Positions 39,313 through 49,454 are shown, counted from the stretch's first letter. The stretch is 64,000 nucleotides of DNA from CAVQWH01 sp963717595 (GCA_963717595.1 CAVQWH010000001.1:496001-560000); one strand, 5' to 3'. Translations and numbers: made by a program. Notes: generated from the sequence alone by a model not told the origin.

Positions 39313-40581
39313 ATGGTACTCAAAAAGCTCAAGTCTCTAAAGCCGTCTAAAGCTAATGCAGACGCTCACGTTGTAGCGCTAGACATTGGTACTGAGTTTG
39401 CTAAGGCTTTGATTGCTCGCCTGAATGGCGATGAACTGGAGATAGTTGGCGCTGGACGGTCCAGACAAGATGTCAGCGATATGTATTCTGGCGCGATTGC
39501 CGATATTGGCGCGGTGGTTCGTAACTGTGAAGCAGCTTTAGCCGAAGCGGAAGAACAAGCGGGTATCCAAGCTCGCAAAGCTGTAATCGGCATTGCGGGC
39601 GAGCTGGTTAAGGGTGTCACAAATACAATTCGTTACAAGCGGCCACAACCAGATAAAGCTCTGGATATTAACGAAATGGAATTTATTATCTCTAAAGTCC
39701 AGGAACGTGCCCAGGTAAAAGCCCAGAGGCAGGTAGCTTTAGAAACTGGCAATGAGGACGTGGAAGTTAAGCTTATCAACAGTGCAATTGTTAGCATTCA
39801 CATTGATGGCTACAAGGTGAGTAATCCGATTGGTTTCCAGGGGCGAGATGTAGCGGTGCAGATTTACACCGCTTTTGCACCGATGGTTCATATTGGTGCC
39901 CTTGAGCGCACAGCAAGTGAGCTAGATCTTGATTTAGTAGCGGTTGCAGCCGAGCCTTTTGCGGTTTCAAGAAGCGTACTGGGAACTGACGCAAGTAGTA
40001 ATTTTACGGCGATTTTAGCTGATGTGGGCGGCGGAACAACAGATATAGCAGTGGTAAATGACGGTGGCGTAGAAGGTACCAAGATGTTTGGCATTGGCGG
40101 CCGTAGTTTTACTCGCACTATCGCCAGTGAAATGGAATTAAGCTACGAAGACGCTGAAAAGCTAAAGGTGAATATTGATAGCCCAGAGATAAAGCCGAAT
40201 GTGGTCGAAGAAGTGAATCATTCAATTGATAAAACCCTTGAGGTGTGGCTGGGTGGCGTAGAGCTAGCGCTCGGCGAGTTTGACTCTGTAGACCACTTGC
40301 CAAATAGGATTTTGCTCTGCGGCGGCGGTTCTAGTTTGAAAAAGCTAGTTTCAGCTCTGGAAACCAGAGATTGGTATAAAGATCTGCCATTTACTAAGCG
40401 ACCGACAGTGCGACATATTAAACCTGAAAATGTCTCAGGAATTAAAGATTCAAGCGGTAAAGTTAACGACCACACTTTCATAACCGCTATGGGGTTGCTA
40501 AGAGTTGGATATGATACGATGGTAGGTAGTGGCGCAACAGATACAGTAAAAGATAAAGTAAACCGAATTCTGAGGGTATGA
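39313..40581 (+). CDS. ftsA: FtsA-like actin-fold protein
   Basis: The start is ATG 39313, since the earlier in-frame TTG lies upstream of the -10 box. The 422-residue actin-fold ATPase has the phosphate-1 loop ALDIGTEFAKALI, an inserted SHS2-type domain (ELVKGVTNTIRYKRP to GYKVSNPIGFQGRDV), phosphate-2 LADVGGGTTDIAVV, and adenosine loop RILLCGGGSSLKKL. FtsA tethers FtsZ to the membrane; no C-terminal amphipathic helix of the usual kind is obvious, though the end KDKVNRILRV is short and amphipathic. PilM is the alternative relative. It overlaps the next gene by four bases. Confidence 0.85.
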   Translation: MVLKKLKSLKPSKANADAHVVALDIGTEFAKALIARLNGDELEIVGAGRSRQDVSDMYSGAIADIGAVVRNCEAALAEAEEQAGIQARKAVIGIAGELVKGVTNTIRYKRPQPDKALDINEMEFIISKVQERAQVKAQRQVALETGNEDVEVKLINSAIVSIHIDGYKVSNPIGFQGRDVAVQIYTAFAPMVHIGALERTASELDLDLVAVAAEPFAVSRSVLGTDASSNFTAILADVGGGTTDIAVVNDGGVEGTKMFGIGGRSFTRTIASEMELSYEDAEKLKVNIDSPEIKPNVVEEVNHSIDKTLEVWLGGVELALGEFDSVDHLPNRILLCGGGSSLKKLVSALETRDWYKDLPFTKRPTVRHIKPENVSGIKDSSGKVNDHTFITAMGLLRVGYDTMVGSGATDTVKDKVNRILRV

Positions 40582-42250
40582 AAAAAGACACTATTTATAT
40601 TGATACCGACGATGATATTACGTCGATAATTAACAAGGTTAAAGCTGCTAAAGAGCAGGTAGTCGCCTTAGTTCCCCCTAAAAGAACAGGGGTGCTACAA
40701 AGCGCGGTAAACTTAAAGTTACTTCAAAAAGCATCTCATAGCGCAAGCAAAAAATTAGTTTTGGTAACTCACGATAAATCATTAAAAACCTTGGCGGCCG
40801 GGGTGCGGATTCCAGTAGCAAAAAACCTTCACTCCCAGCCGGAAATGCCAGAAGCTCCTGCTGCTGAAACAGATGAGGAAGATGTGATTCGCGGCGAAGA
40901 GTTGCCAGTGGGTGAATTAGCAAAAAGTGATCAGCCGCATCAGCCCAAAAAGCCTGCTCCAATTAATGACAGCAATATAGTTTTGCCGCCATCTTTAGAG
41001 AGTGACGGAAGATTACCCCAAGACGACAGCGCTAAAGGAGCAGCTAGCAAGCCAAAAAACCGTATCAAAATTCCTAATTTTGGTACATTTCGTAAAAAAC
41101 TAGTTTTTATCATCGGTGGCATAGTGCTGCTGATTGCATTTTTAGTATGGGCTATATTTTTTGCTCCTCATGCCACGGTTAGCATTAAGGCAAAAACAGA
41201 TCAGGTTAACGTTAGCTTGCCAGTTTCTTTGCAACCTAAAGGCACGACTGATCCTAGCAGCAATGTGATCCAGCCTACCGTGCAGGAAATCAGCAAAACC
41301 GACTCCGTTGATTTCACGCCCACTGGTCACAAAACAGTGGGTCAAAAAGCCAGTGGTCAGGTTACTATTAGTAACTGCGAAACTCCATATACTCAAACCT
41401 TAAGCGCAGGCGAAACGATTGTTTCAGGTGGGCATAATTACATTTTGCAATCAAGCGTCAGTGTGCCGGGCGGGTCGGCAAGCCAGCCGTTTAGGCAGTT
41501 ACTCAGCCTGGTCAATCTAGCCCGGTATCTGTTCAAGCACAAAATATAGGCGGTGACTACAACCTAAATAATGGCGCTACCCTATCTGTAGCAGGGCATA
41601 ATAGCGATTTTACTGCTACTGTTTCATCTGCTATTACCGGTGGTAGCAAAAAACAGCTAACAGTGGTGTCTCAAAGTGATGTAGACCAAGCTGAGAAAAA
41701 GCTGGCTGACCAAAATAAAGATTCAGCACGTCAAGAGCTGATCGGTAAGTTTGATAAAAATAACGATATTATAATTAGTGACAGCTTTAACTCTCAGACT
41801 GGTACGCCTACTGTCAGTCCTGGGGTAGGCCAAGAAGCAAATCAAGCTACAATCACCGGTGAAACTACCTATACCCTAACTGCCATTAAAAAGAGTGATG
41901 CGAAGGCAGTATTACATCACTACTTACAAAGCAAAATTCAAGGCGAAAAAGACCGAGAAATTTATGATAACGGGGAAAACAATCTAAAATTCAGCCAATA
42001 TCACTTGAACTCTGACGGTACAGCTACGGTTATTCTAGTTACTAGTGGTCATATTGGCCCTAAGATTGACAAGAAGAAACTTGCCAAGCAACTGGAAGGT
42101 CTTAATTATGGTTCTATCCAGCAAAAAGTTGGCGGTATCGATGGGGTAGAGAATGTAGATGTTAAGTTTTCTCCGTTCTGGGTTAACAAGGCTCCTTCGA
42201 GCAGTAAAATTACCATAAAGTTTGTGGTAAATAAAAATGGCAGCAGCTAA
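40578..42250 (+). CDS. Large membrane protein of the baseplate-J-like CPR family, frameshifted
   Basis: Couples to ftsA by an ATGA overlap. The cytoplasmic N-terminus (TIYIDTDDDITSIINKVKAA, ALVPPKRTGVLQSAVNLKLL) is a conserved domain found in many CPR proteins, then a Pro/acidic linker, one membrane helix (about residues 175-197), and an extracellular part with beta-rich repeats that continues after a missing base near 41490-41493 (TTTAGG) into AVTQPGQSSPVSVQAQNIGG, a helix-rich region and the end at 42250. Restored length is about 557 residues. The function is unknown; the family often sits near pilus and division genes. Confidence 0.75.
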
Positions 42251-42653
42251 TCGTTATGCCATCATTGCCCTAGATATTGGCGATAAGCGAATAGGGGTTG
42301 CACATGCAGATACGGAGGTGCGTTTACCGATAGCTTACGGTGCCTTAGAGGTGGATGGGCTTGAGGTAGAGAGGCTAAGAGAGGTTATTACAGAGCTAGA
42401 ACCTTCTTTAATAGTGGTAGGATATCCCCGAAACCAGAAAGGCGAGCCTACGGCTCAAACTAAAAAAGTTATGGATTATGTAAAAAATCTTTCTAAGCTG
42501 AAAGTACCTATCGTTTACCAAGACGAGTCGCTCACTTCTGTGTTGGCTGAGGATTATTTAAAGTCTTTACACAAGCCTTACAACAAAGGTGATATCGATT
42601 CTCACGCCGCCGCTATAATTTTAGGCGATTACCTAGAGGCGCATTTTGGCTAA
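42237..42653 (+). CDS. ruvX: RuvX/YqgF Holliday-junction resolvase family
   Basis: RNase H-fold nuclease of 138 residues with the family's three acidic sites: ALDIGDKRIGVAHAD, VYQDESLTSVLAEDYL and DIDSHAAAIILGDYL. YqgF proteins process 16S rRNA 5' ends and may resolve Holliday junctions. Complete length. It overlaps the gene before it by 14 bases and mltG by 8. Confidence 0.93.
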   Translation: MAAANRYAIIALDIGDKRIGVAHADTEVRLPIAYGALEVDGLEVERLREVITELEPSLIVVGYPRNQKGEPTAQTKKVMDYVKNLSKLKVPIVYQDESLTSVLAEDYLKSLHKPYNKGDIDSHAAAIILGDYLEAHFG

Positions 42654-43747
42654 AAAACAGACCATAAAATACGCTCCTTCGGAATTACCGCCACCAACCT
42701 TGCAGCCAAGCGGTCTAAAGGAGTTAAACTCTCGCCGGCATCTTTGGTTATGGATTCTTGGCGGCATAGTAGCTGTATTTATCCTAGTTTTTGCAGGGAG
42801 TTATGTATGGTATCAAAATGCATTAAAACCATTAAAATCTGATTCTAATGCTAAAAAGATAAGAGTAGACGTGGTGGCTGGCTCTACAGCTGACGTTATA
42901 GGCAACTTACTACAAAAAAAGCACATAATACGCAGTTCTACAGCCTTCCAGGTTTATACTCGCTTAAATAAGACCAGAGACCACCTGCAAGCGGGTATAT
43001 ATGCTTTTTCGCCCTCTCAATCGGTTGCTAGCATAACTAATCAGTTAGTAGAGGGCAGAACCAGTGTTCTAAATGTGACTATTTATCCAGGTAACACCTT
43101 AAAACAGATTAAAAAGACTCTAAAAAAGCAAGGATTTCATTCTAGTAGCGTAGAGGATGCCTTTCGGGCTACTTACAGTAGTCCGGTGTTAGCTGACAAG
43201 CCAGCAGGAGCCAGCCTAGAAGGCTATTTATTCCCAGAAACCTATCAGATGTCAGCAGGAGACCCTCCGAAAGTCTTATTTCAACGCTCAATTGACGAGC
43301 TATACAGTAGTCTAAAACAAGAACACCTCATCGAGGCTTTTAAAGCTAGGAAGCTTACTGTATACCAAGCTCTTACGCTAGCTTCAATTATCCAGCAGGA
43401 AGTAAGCTCTTCTAAGGACGCAAAAACAGGTTGCGCAGGTGTTTTATAATCGCCTGAAGCATAATTTACCGCTTGGATCTGATGTGACCTTTATCTACGC
43501 TGCTAGGCAGCTTGGAGTTACTCCTTCGCCAGATCTCAATTCTCCCTACAATACGCGAATCCATAAGGGGTTACCGCCTGGGCCTATCAGTAATATGACA
43601 ATTTCTGCTCTAGAGGCGGTGGCTCACCCCGCCCCTGGTAACTACCTGTTTTTTGTGGCAGGAGACGATGGAACTATCCATTTTGCCCGTACAGCGCAAG
43701 AGCATGAGCAAAACATACAAAAATATTGTCATAACCTCTGTAAATAA
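42646..43747 (+). CDS. mltG: Endolytic transglycosylase MltG, frameshifted
   Basis: Cuts nascent glycan strands and sets their length. An N-terminal membrane helix (WLWILGGIVAVFILVFAGSY) is followed by the YceG fold: VVAGSTADVIGNLLQKKHII, LEGYLFPETYQM with the catalytic glutamate context, and LTLASIIQQEVSSSKDAK. The A-run at 43422-43426 has one A too many, giving a stop at 43447; the other frame continues QVFYNRLKHNLPLGSDVTF and PYNTRIHKGLPPGPISN to 43747. The restored length of about 366 residues is normal. A sequencing indel is likely, as the two frames match end to end. Confidence 0.93.
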
Positions 43748-43764
43748 CTATATTAAAAAATAAC

Positions 43765-43793
43765 TTGACTAATTAAGCAATAGTTGATAGACT
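43765..43793 (+). promoter_or_regulatory. Promoter TTGACT-17-TGaTAGACT
   Basis: TTGACT at 43765-43770, 17-base spacer ending TGA, TAGACT at 43788-43793. It starts the LysM-CHAP transcript near 43800. Confidence 0.75.
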
Positions 43794-43799
43794 TATTTC

Positions 43800-43941
43800 A
43801 GCACATAAGTGTTTTCGTCACGTTTTACCGCTGTTTAACACCGGTAGAGGTGGGAAGCGAAAAAGGCTTATGGGCCTACCACAAATGTCGCACGGGTGCT
43901 GCTGTAAAAGCATTTAAGATAACAATCAATAAATGGTCGAC
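43800..43941 (+). ncRNA. Structured 5' leader of LysM-CHAP gene, candidate riboswitch
   Basis: About 140 transcribed bases without a supported ORF. TTTTCG pairs with CGAAAA, enclosing TACCG/CGGTA; GGTAG can alternatively pair with CTACC downstream (GGGCCTACC), excluding the first fold; AAATG pairs with CATTT around a GTCGCACGGGTGC core. Leaders of wall hydrolase genes are known sites of c-di-AMP riboswitches, but the conserved ydaO core is not present here. Class unknown. Confidence 0.45.
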
Positions 43942-45187
43942 ATGCACCCCGTTCTTTTGCGAGAAGTAAGACAAAGTAAGGTAGTGCGCCGCTGGTAACA
44001 ACGGTGCTAGGAGACGAATTATTAGTATCGAACTTCGGCGATCTGCTCGGCAGACCAATCTGTCTAGATCGTTATCGACAATCAAAAAAGCCAACACCTT
44101 TAAAGAAAGCCGGCAAAAAAGGCAATCTTTAGCAACTAAAATTATCTATAGCAGCGCAGTTTTTGCCTTAATGGTAGTTTTTGCGGTGCTAGGCTATGGT
44201 TATTATAATAAGAAGCCTTCTACTGCGTCAGTACAAGCAGCTTCTCCGCTAGGTTCAACCTTAGATAATGTATCTGTTGATCCCGCTGCGGCTACTAGCT
44301 TTGCGGCCTCTGTGGCAGACAAGGCCCATTTACCTGTTGCTAGTAGTGTAGCTAACCTGTCTATCTCTATAAGTGCTAAGGCTAAACTTGCGCAGACTGA
44401 TAACACTTCTTTAGCTAAGCCTCAGATTAGCCAGCTTACTGCTACTAACCAGCGTTTGATTTCAAGCTATAAAACTACGGCTGGTGATACAGTTAATAAA
44501 CTTGCAGCTAAATTCCATGTTTCTCCTAACACTATTCGATGGGCTAACAACCTAAGCTCCGACGCTTTAGAGCCTGGTAAAACACTGCGTATTCCGCATG
44601 ATAACGGTATTATTTACACAGTTAAGAAGGGTGATACCGTTAATAAAATTGCTAATGAGTTTAATGCTAGCTCGGAACGAGTCGTACTATATAACGACTT
44701 AGACTTGAGCACTAGCTTAAAGGCTAACCAGTCTATATTTATTCCTAACGGTAATATGCCTGGTACAGCCCATATAGTTCCTAATGCAACTTCGACTAAC
44801 GTTAGTCAGCCGATACTGGCTTCTGCTGATGTTAGCTCCAGTTCTAGCGCTTCAGTAGGCAACCGTTACGCCTTTGGTTACTGTACTTGGTATGTATATA
44901 ACCGCCGTGCGGCAATCGGCCGACCTATCGGCAGCTTCTGGGGTGACGCGACAAGCTGGGCTTACTTTGCCCGTCAGGCTGGCTTTACAGTAGACAATAA
45001 CCCTGCTCCTGGTGATGTCATGCAGCTATCAGGTGGTTGGGGTGGAGCAGGCCACGTAGCCTTTGTGGAATCTGTTAGTGGCGGATACGTTCACGTTTCA
45101 GAAATGAACTATCGTGGTTGGGATGTAGTCAGTACTCGTGATATACCAATATCTGAGGCTCGATCTACTTACCAGTTTATCCACTAA
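43942..45187 (+). CDS. LysM-CHAP peptidoglycan hydrolase, frameshifted near N-terminus
   Basis: The clear part (from 44171) has a membrane helix (about VFALMVVFAVLGYG), two LysM repeats (SYKTTAGDTVNKLAAKFHVS, IYTVKKGDTVNKIANEFNAS) that bind glycan, and a C-terminal CHAP amidase/peptidase with YAFGYCTWYVYNRR (catalytic cysteine) and GHVAFVESV (histidine). The reading frame goes on upstream through KKAGKKRQSLATKIIYSS only if one A is added to the A6 run at 44115-44120, back to GTG 44004 (VLGDELLVSNFGDLLGR), and possibly to ATG 43942 (MHPVLLREVRQSKVVRR) with a second indel near 43990. It would cut the wall of self or host. Confidence 0.85.
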
Positions 45188-45208
45188 AATTTGTCCGCAT
45201 TTACTAAA

Positions 45209-45237
45209 ATACCGGCTCAAGAAGAGCCGGTATTTTG
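45209..45237 (+). terminator. Rho-independent terminator
   Basis: ATACCGGCTC (45209-45218) pairs with GAGCCGGTAT (45224-45233), followed by TTTTG. It ends the LysM-CHAP transcript. Confidence 0.85.
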
Positions 45238-45263
45238 TTATGGCCGCTACCTTGGGTTATGCT
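45235..45263 (+). promoter_or_regulatory. Promoter TTGTTA-17-TATGCT, leaderless obg
   Basis: TTGTTA at 45235-45240 and TATGCT at 45258-45263; the obg ATG at 45271 is 7 bases after the -10. The -35 overlaps the upstream terminator's T-tract. Confidence 0.65.
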
Positions 45264-45270
45264 ATTAGAT

Positions 45271-46551
45271 ATGTTTGTTGATACAGCTACAGTTGTGGTT
45301 AAAGCAGGTAAGGGTGGCGATGGCGCAGTTAGTTTTCGTCGCGAAAAGTTTGTAGATAAAGGAGCAACCGATGGTGGTGATGGCGGCAAGGGCGGCGATG
45401 TTGTGTTTGTGGCTGATCGCAACCTCAATACTTTAGCTAACTTTCGTCATAACCAAGAACTAAAAGCAGAATCTGGTGCGGCAGGTACAAAGCAACAAAA
45501 AGCTGGCAAAAGCGGCAAGGACTTGCGGGTAAAAGTACCTATTGGCACCATTGTTCAACGTGACGATATAATTCTTGCCGACCTTACTCAGGACGGTCAG
45601 ACTTTTATAGTAGCAAATGGCGGCAAAGGCGGCTTTGGCAATGCTCATTTTAAAAGCTCAACTCGTCAGGCACCGCGGGTGGCGGAACTAGGCGAGAAAG
45701 GCGAGTCTTTTGAAGTTAAGCTAGAACTAAAACTTCTAGCAGATGTTGGGCTAGTCGGTTTTCCTAATGCCGGTAAGTCCACCTTTTTAAGCACGGTAAG
45801 CAATGCGCGCCCAGAAATCGCTGATTATGAGTTTACTACTTTGTCGCCTAACTTAGGCGTAGCAGATATTGATGATTCTAGTTTATTGATTGCAGATATA
45901 CCAGGGCTTATCGAAGGGGCGAGCAAAGGGAAAGGGCTGGGTGATGAGTTTCTGCGTCATATAGAGCGTACGGCGGTTTTACTTCACCTAATAGACGCTT
46001 ATAAAGAAGATCCAGCCGAAGCTTATCAAACTATACGACAAGAGCTAGCTGCTTATAGTGGCGAACTTGCAAAGCGACCTGAAGTGGTGGTTATAACTAA
46101 AACAGAAGGTTTGGATAAAGAACTAATCACCCATCAGCTTAGTAGTCTCCAAAAAGTTGTGCCCGCTAAAACGCCTTTGTTCGCTATCTCTTCCCAAGCC
46201 CATATTGGCCTACAAGAGGTTTTAAGAGAGCTAAAGGGTTTGGTTAAAAAAGCACATGCTAAAGAGAAAAAAAGTAAAAAATCAGAAGACTTATCAGTTA
46301 TTCAACTCAACCAGGCCGCCAAAGACAAAGCCTGGCAAGTTAAATTCCAGCAAGGCTCATTTAGAGTTACTGGCAATAAAATTGAAGGTTTTGCTGCTAG
46401 AACGGATTTCTCCAATCCGCATAGCGTCAACCGTTTACGGGATATTATGCGTAAAATGGGCATTGTCCATGAGTTGGAGCGGCAAGGAGCTGATGGAAGT
46501 AGCAAAATTATAATTGGTGATTCCAGCCATATAACCTTAGTGGAACAATGA
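45271..46551 (+). CDS. obg: GTPase Obg (CgtA)
   Basis: Start is ATG 45271, giving the family N-terminus MFVDTATVVVKAGKGGDGAV. The glycine-rich Obg domain (GGDGGKGGDVVF, NGGKGGFGNAHFKSSTRQAP) is followed by the G domain: G1 GFPNAGKST, switch FTTLSPNLG, G3 DIPGLIEGAS, G4-like VVITKTEG instead of NKxD, and the C-terminal OCT domain to KIIIGDSSHITLVE. Obg helps assemble the 50S subunit and senses nucleotide levels. The 426-residue length is normal. G4 variation (TKTE) occurs in family members. It overlaps the next gene by four bases. Confidence 0.95.
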   Translation: MFVDTATVVVKAGKGGDGAVSFRREKFVDKGATDGGDGGKGGDVVFVADRNLNTLANFRHNQELKAESGAAGTKQQKAGKSGKDLRVKVPIGTIVQRDDIILADLTQDGQTFIVANGGKGGFGNAHFKSSTRQAPRVAELGEKGESFEVKLELKLLADVGLVGFPNAGKSTFLSTVSNARPEIADYEFTTLSPNLGVADIDDSSLLIADIPGLIEGASKGKGLGDEFLRHIERTAVLLHLIDAYKEDPAEAYQTIRQELAAYSGELAKRPEVVVITKTEGLDKELITHQLSSLQKVVPAKTPLFAISSQAHIGLQEVLRELKGLVKKAHAKEKKSKKSEDLSVIQLNQAAKDKAWQVKFQQGSFRVTGNKIEGFAARTDFSNPHSVNRLRDIMRKMGIVHELERQGADGSSKIIIGDSSHITLVEQ

Positions 46552-47570
46552 TAAAAGAAGCCTTCCGCCACTATTGGTTAGCCATATTACTGACTATCGT
46601 TATTTGGGCAGGACTGAGCTTGCAGCTGGGAACGGGCGCTTTGGTTCTGGGGATAGTTTTAACTTTGCTTGAAATAACATTTAGTTTTGATAACGCCGTA
46701 GTCAATAGCCGGGTTTTAGCTACTATGTCTCCACTGTGGCAGCGGCTGTTTATGACGCTAGGAATTGTTATCGCAGTGTTTGTGGTTCGGTTTTTACTGC
46801 CTATTTTCGTAGTTATGATTGGTTCTGGCTTAGGGTTTAATCAGACTATAGACTTAGCCCTGCATAGTCCCGATAAATATAGCCACTACATAGCTTCCGC
46901 GTCACCAATGATTAATGCCTTTGGTGCTACATTCCTACTTTTGGTGGCTCTATATTTCTTTATGGACAAAGCCAAGAAAGACCACTGGATACATTATTTA
47001 GAGCGAGGTCTACATAAATTATCTGCCGTTCCTAACGCTGCGCTTTGGGTTGTGATTGTAATAATGGCTGTCGTAACTTTTCTAGTAGACCCAGAACATA
47101 GATTTATGGTTGGGGCGTCAGCAGCTAGCGCAGTTGCTGTCTATTTAGCACTTCATTTTATTCGAATTAAAATGAGCCGGCGTAAACCCGGAAAGCCTAA
47201 GCATCATGTCAATCATGGGCTGGCGGCCTTGTTTGCATTTTTATATCTTGAAGTCCTTGATGCTAGCTTCAGTTTAGATGGAGTGGTCGGAGCCTTTGCT
47301 TTGACTACTAACATAATAATAATTATGGCCGGCCTTGGAGCGGGCGCGGTGTGGGTACGCTCTATGACTTTGCATTTGGTAAGAACTGGCGCATTAGCAA
47401 AACATGTATTTTTAGAATCGGGTGCGCACTGGGCTATATTCATACTTAGCTTAATAATGCTGCTGAAAATTTTTGAAATTGAACTGCCTGAGTGGTTAGT
47501 AGGCTCGATAGGCTTAGTTTTAATTAGCTTGTCTATTTATTCCTCCCGAAGGCTCAATAGGCTTAAGTAG
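46548..47570 (+). CDS. DUF475/TerC-like membrane protein
   Basis: A 340-residue polytopic protein with about nine membrane helices. It carries the two DUF475/TerC signature repeats with acidic residues in the membrane: LLEITFSFDNAVVNSRVL and YLEVLDASFSLDGVVGAF. Relatives such as YkoY and Alx-type TerC proteins are linked with manganese efflux and metalation of exported proteins. The charge pairs fit metal binding. Overlap with obg indicates co-transcription. Confidence 0.88.
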   Translation: MIKEAFRHYWLAILLTIVIWAGLSLQLGTGALVLGIVLTLLEITFSFDNAVVNSRVLATMSPLWQRLFMTLGIVIAVFVVRFLLPIFVVMIGSGLGFNQTIDLALHSPDKYSHYIASASPMINAFGATFLLLVALYFFMDKAKKDHWIHYLERGLHKLSAVPNAALWVVIVIMAVVTFLVDPEHRFMVGASAASAVAVYLALHFIRIKMSRRKPGKPKHHVNHGLAALFAFLYLEVLDASFSLDGVVGAFALTTNIIIIMAGLGAGAVWVRSMTLHLVRTGALAKHVFLESGAHWAIFILSLIMLLKIFEIELPEWLVGSIGLVLISLSIYSSRRLNRLK

Positions 47571-47577
47571 CATATGT

Positions 47578-47583
47578 TATTCT
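47578..47583 (+). promoter_or_regulatory. -10 box TATTCT, leaderless sbcB
   Basis: TATTCT ends 6 bases before ATG 47590. It fits the leaderless pattern of the window. Confidence 0.5.
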
Positions 47584-47589
47584 AGCTAC

Positions 47590-49008
47590 ATGTCAGCCAG
47601 TTTTTTCTTTTACGATCTTGAAACCAGCGGCCTGAATCCGCGGCGACAAAGGATTATGCAGTTTGCCGGCCAACGGACTGACATGAACCTAAAACCAATC
47701 GGCAAGCCGGTTAATGTGTTGGTTAAGTTGAGCGATGACATATTACCGGATCCTCAAGCCGTGTTAGTTACGGGCATAACTCCGCAAAAAGTTACAGAGG
47801 AAGGCATTAGCGAGGCTGAGTTTAGCAAAATGCTGGATGAAAAGATCTTTACTCCCGACACCATAGCCGTAGGTTTTAATAACGTTCGTTTTGATGATGA
47901 ATTCATCCGTCACACTTTGTGGCGTAACTTTTTTGATCCTTACGAGTGGGCCTGGAAAGACGGGCGCAGCCGGTGGGATTTGCTTGACGTAGTACGCATG
48001 ACTCGCGCCCTAAGACCAGAAGGAATCAAATGGCCGGTTAACAGCGAAGGAGAACCTGTTAATAAGCTGGAGCTTTTAAGCCAGGAAAATAACTTAGCTC
48101 ACATAAAAGCCCACGACGCTATGAGTGACGTCGAAGCTTTGATTGAGCTTGCAAAGCTAATCAAAAGCAAGCAGCCGCAGCTTTATTATTATCTTCTTCA
48201 GCTACGCAATAAGCGTGAAGTTAGTAAGGTTGTGGATTTAGACAATCCAAAACCTTTTGTTTACAGCAGTGGTCGCTACAGTAAAGAGTTTCATCACACC
48301 ACCATAGCTTTTCCAATAACAGCTGGCAATAAACCTAGTAGTATTTTGGTTTATGATTTAAGGTGCGATCCGTCTAAAATCGCTAAACTTAGCAAAAAAT
48401 ATTTAGAGAAGATTTTATTTGCTAAAAAAGAAGATCGCCAGTCTCCAGGCTTCATTCCATTTCCAGTAAAAGAGCTGATGGTAAACCGTTGCCCTGCCGT
48501 TGCTCCGCTTGGCGTGGTTAAAGACGACGCAACATGGAAACGTTTAGGGTTAGACTTATCCACGATTGAAAAACATATAAAGAGCTTGGCACAGGAAACC
48601 GACCTGCGCACTAATTTGGCCGCTGTTTTAAATGAAAGAGAACCGTACCCTGCATCTGAAGATGTTGAAGACCAGCTTTACGATGGATTTATTTCTGACG
48701 CCGACAAGCCCCGTATCCAAGCTGTGCGAAACTCTAGCGCTAATGAGCTGGCAGATTTGCACCCGCAATTTGTTGACGAGAGACTGTCAGAACTTTTGTT
48801 AAGATATAAAGCTCGTAATTTTCCCAGTAGCCTGAGCCAAGACGAGCAAGCTACTTGGGAAGAGTATCGATCCAAGCGCCTAGCGGCTGAGTTGCCAAAG
48901 TTTTCAGCTAATTTAAGCAAACTGGCAGGTGAAAAATCTGACCAAGAAAGCCAGTTTATTTTGCAAGAACTTCAGCTTTGGGTTGAGAGTATAGCTCCAG
49001 CCGATTAA
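47590..49008 (+). CDS. sbcB: Exodeoxyribonuclease I
   Basis: 3'-5' single-strand DNA exonuclease of the DEDDh type: FYDLETSGLNPRRQRIMQFA (first D and E), VGFNNVRFDDEFIRHTLWRNFFDPYEW (second D), AHDAMSDVEALIEL (H and last D). The C-terminal SH3-like and helical domain of ExoI follows (VKELMVNRCPAVAPLGVV, LYDGFISDADKPRIQ). Length 472 is the same as E. coli SbcB. Its stop overlaps the convergent small gene at 49005 by four bases. Confidence 0.95.
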   Translation: MSASFFFYDLETSGLNPRRQRIMQFAGQRTDMNLKPIGKPVNVLVKLSDDILPDPQAVLVTGITPQKVTEEGISEAEFSKMLDEKIFTPDTIAVGFNNVRFDDEFIRHTLWRNFFDPYEWAWKDGRSRWDLLDVVRMTRALRPEGIKWPVNSEGEPVNKLELLSQENNLAHIKAHDAMSDVEALIELAKLIKSKQPQLYYYLLQLRNKREVSKVVDLDNPKPFVYSSGRYSKEFHHTTIAFPITAGNKPSSILVYDLRCDPSKIAKLSKKYLEKILFAKKEDRQSPGFIPFPVKELMVNRCPAVAPLGVVKDDATWKRLGLDLSTIEKHIKSLAQETDLRTNLAAVLNEREPYPASEDVEDQLYDGFISDADKPRIQAVRNSSANELADLHPQFVDERLSELLLRYKARNFPSSLSQDEQATWEEYRSKRLAAELPKFSANLSKLAGEKSDQESQFILQELQLWVESIAPAD

Positions 49009-49301
49009 TTTGCCGGGCTTGTTTTTGGCCGCGAAGTTTTAGCGCTTTTAGCTTGAGCTTTTTTGCGAATTACTTGCAAGCGAGGAATTTTTAAGTGTAG
49101 TTGTTTTACAACTATCCAACGCATGGCAACCACCAGCGCAATCGAAGCGAGCATGAACATCATCCATGAAGGCAGCGAAATCGGTATTATTGGCAATGCA
49201 CCAGCTAGCAAAAAGTTAGTTAACGCATCGAAAATAATAGAATGGAAGATAATAATGCCTACCGCGATTATTACGGCGGCCCTTAAATGCTTTTGATTCA
49301 T
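49005..49301 (-). CDS. Small membrane protein, 98 aa
   Basis: Two hydrophobic segments (AVIIAVGIIIFHSIIFDALTN and WMMFMLASIALVVAMRWIVV) joined by a short proline-containing loop, then a basic tail ending KSAKTSRPKTSPAN. Start ATG 49301 follows GAGGTAGG. No known family. It converges on sbcB with a four-base overlap. Confidence 0.65.
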   Translation of the reverse strand: MNQKHLRAAVIIAVGIIIFHSIIFDALTNFLLAGALPIIPISLPSWMMFMLASIALVVAMRWIVVKQLHLKIPRLQVIRKKAQAKSAKTSRPKTSPAN

Positions 49302-49445
49302 GTTGACCTACCTCAACTCTTAAATTTTAAGGGTAATTTATATTGTATCAGCTTATTGACTTTATAGCAAGTACTTTAAGTTGTAAAAATTATTGCAAAC
49401 TTCTCTTTATTAAAGCCAGCTAGAAAATTTCATAGGCGAACTGCG

Positions 49446-49454
49446 TGTTATAAT
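49446..49454 (+). promoter_or_regulatory. Extended -10 TGtTATAAT for SGNH hydrolase
   Basis: TATAAT at 49449-49454 preceded by TGT; leader of about 75 bases to GTG 49535. The rest of 49302-49534 shows no gene. Confidence 0.6.

Noticed and set aside
43800..43941. ydaO-type (c-di-AMP) riboswitch
   Set aside because: Function of the downstream gene fits, but the conserved core with the GACAGCTAAC-type segment is not present.
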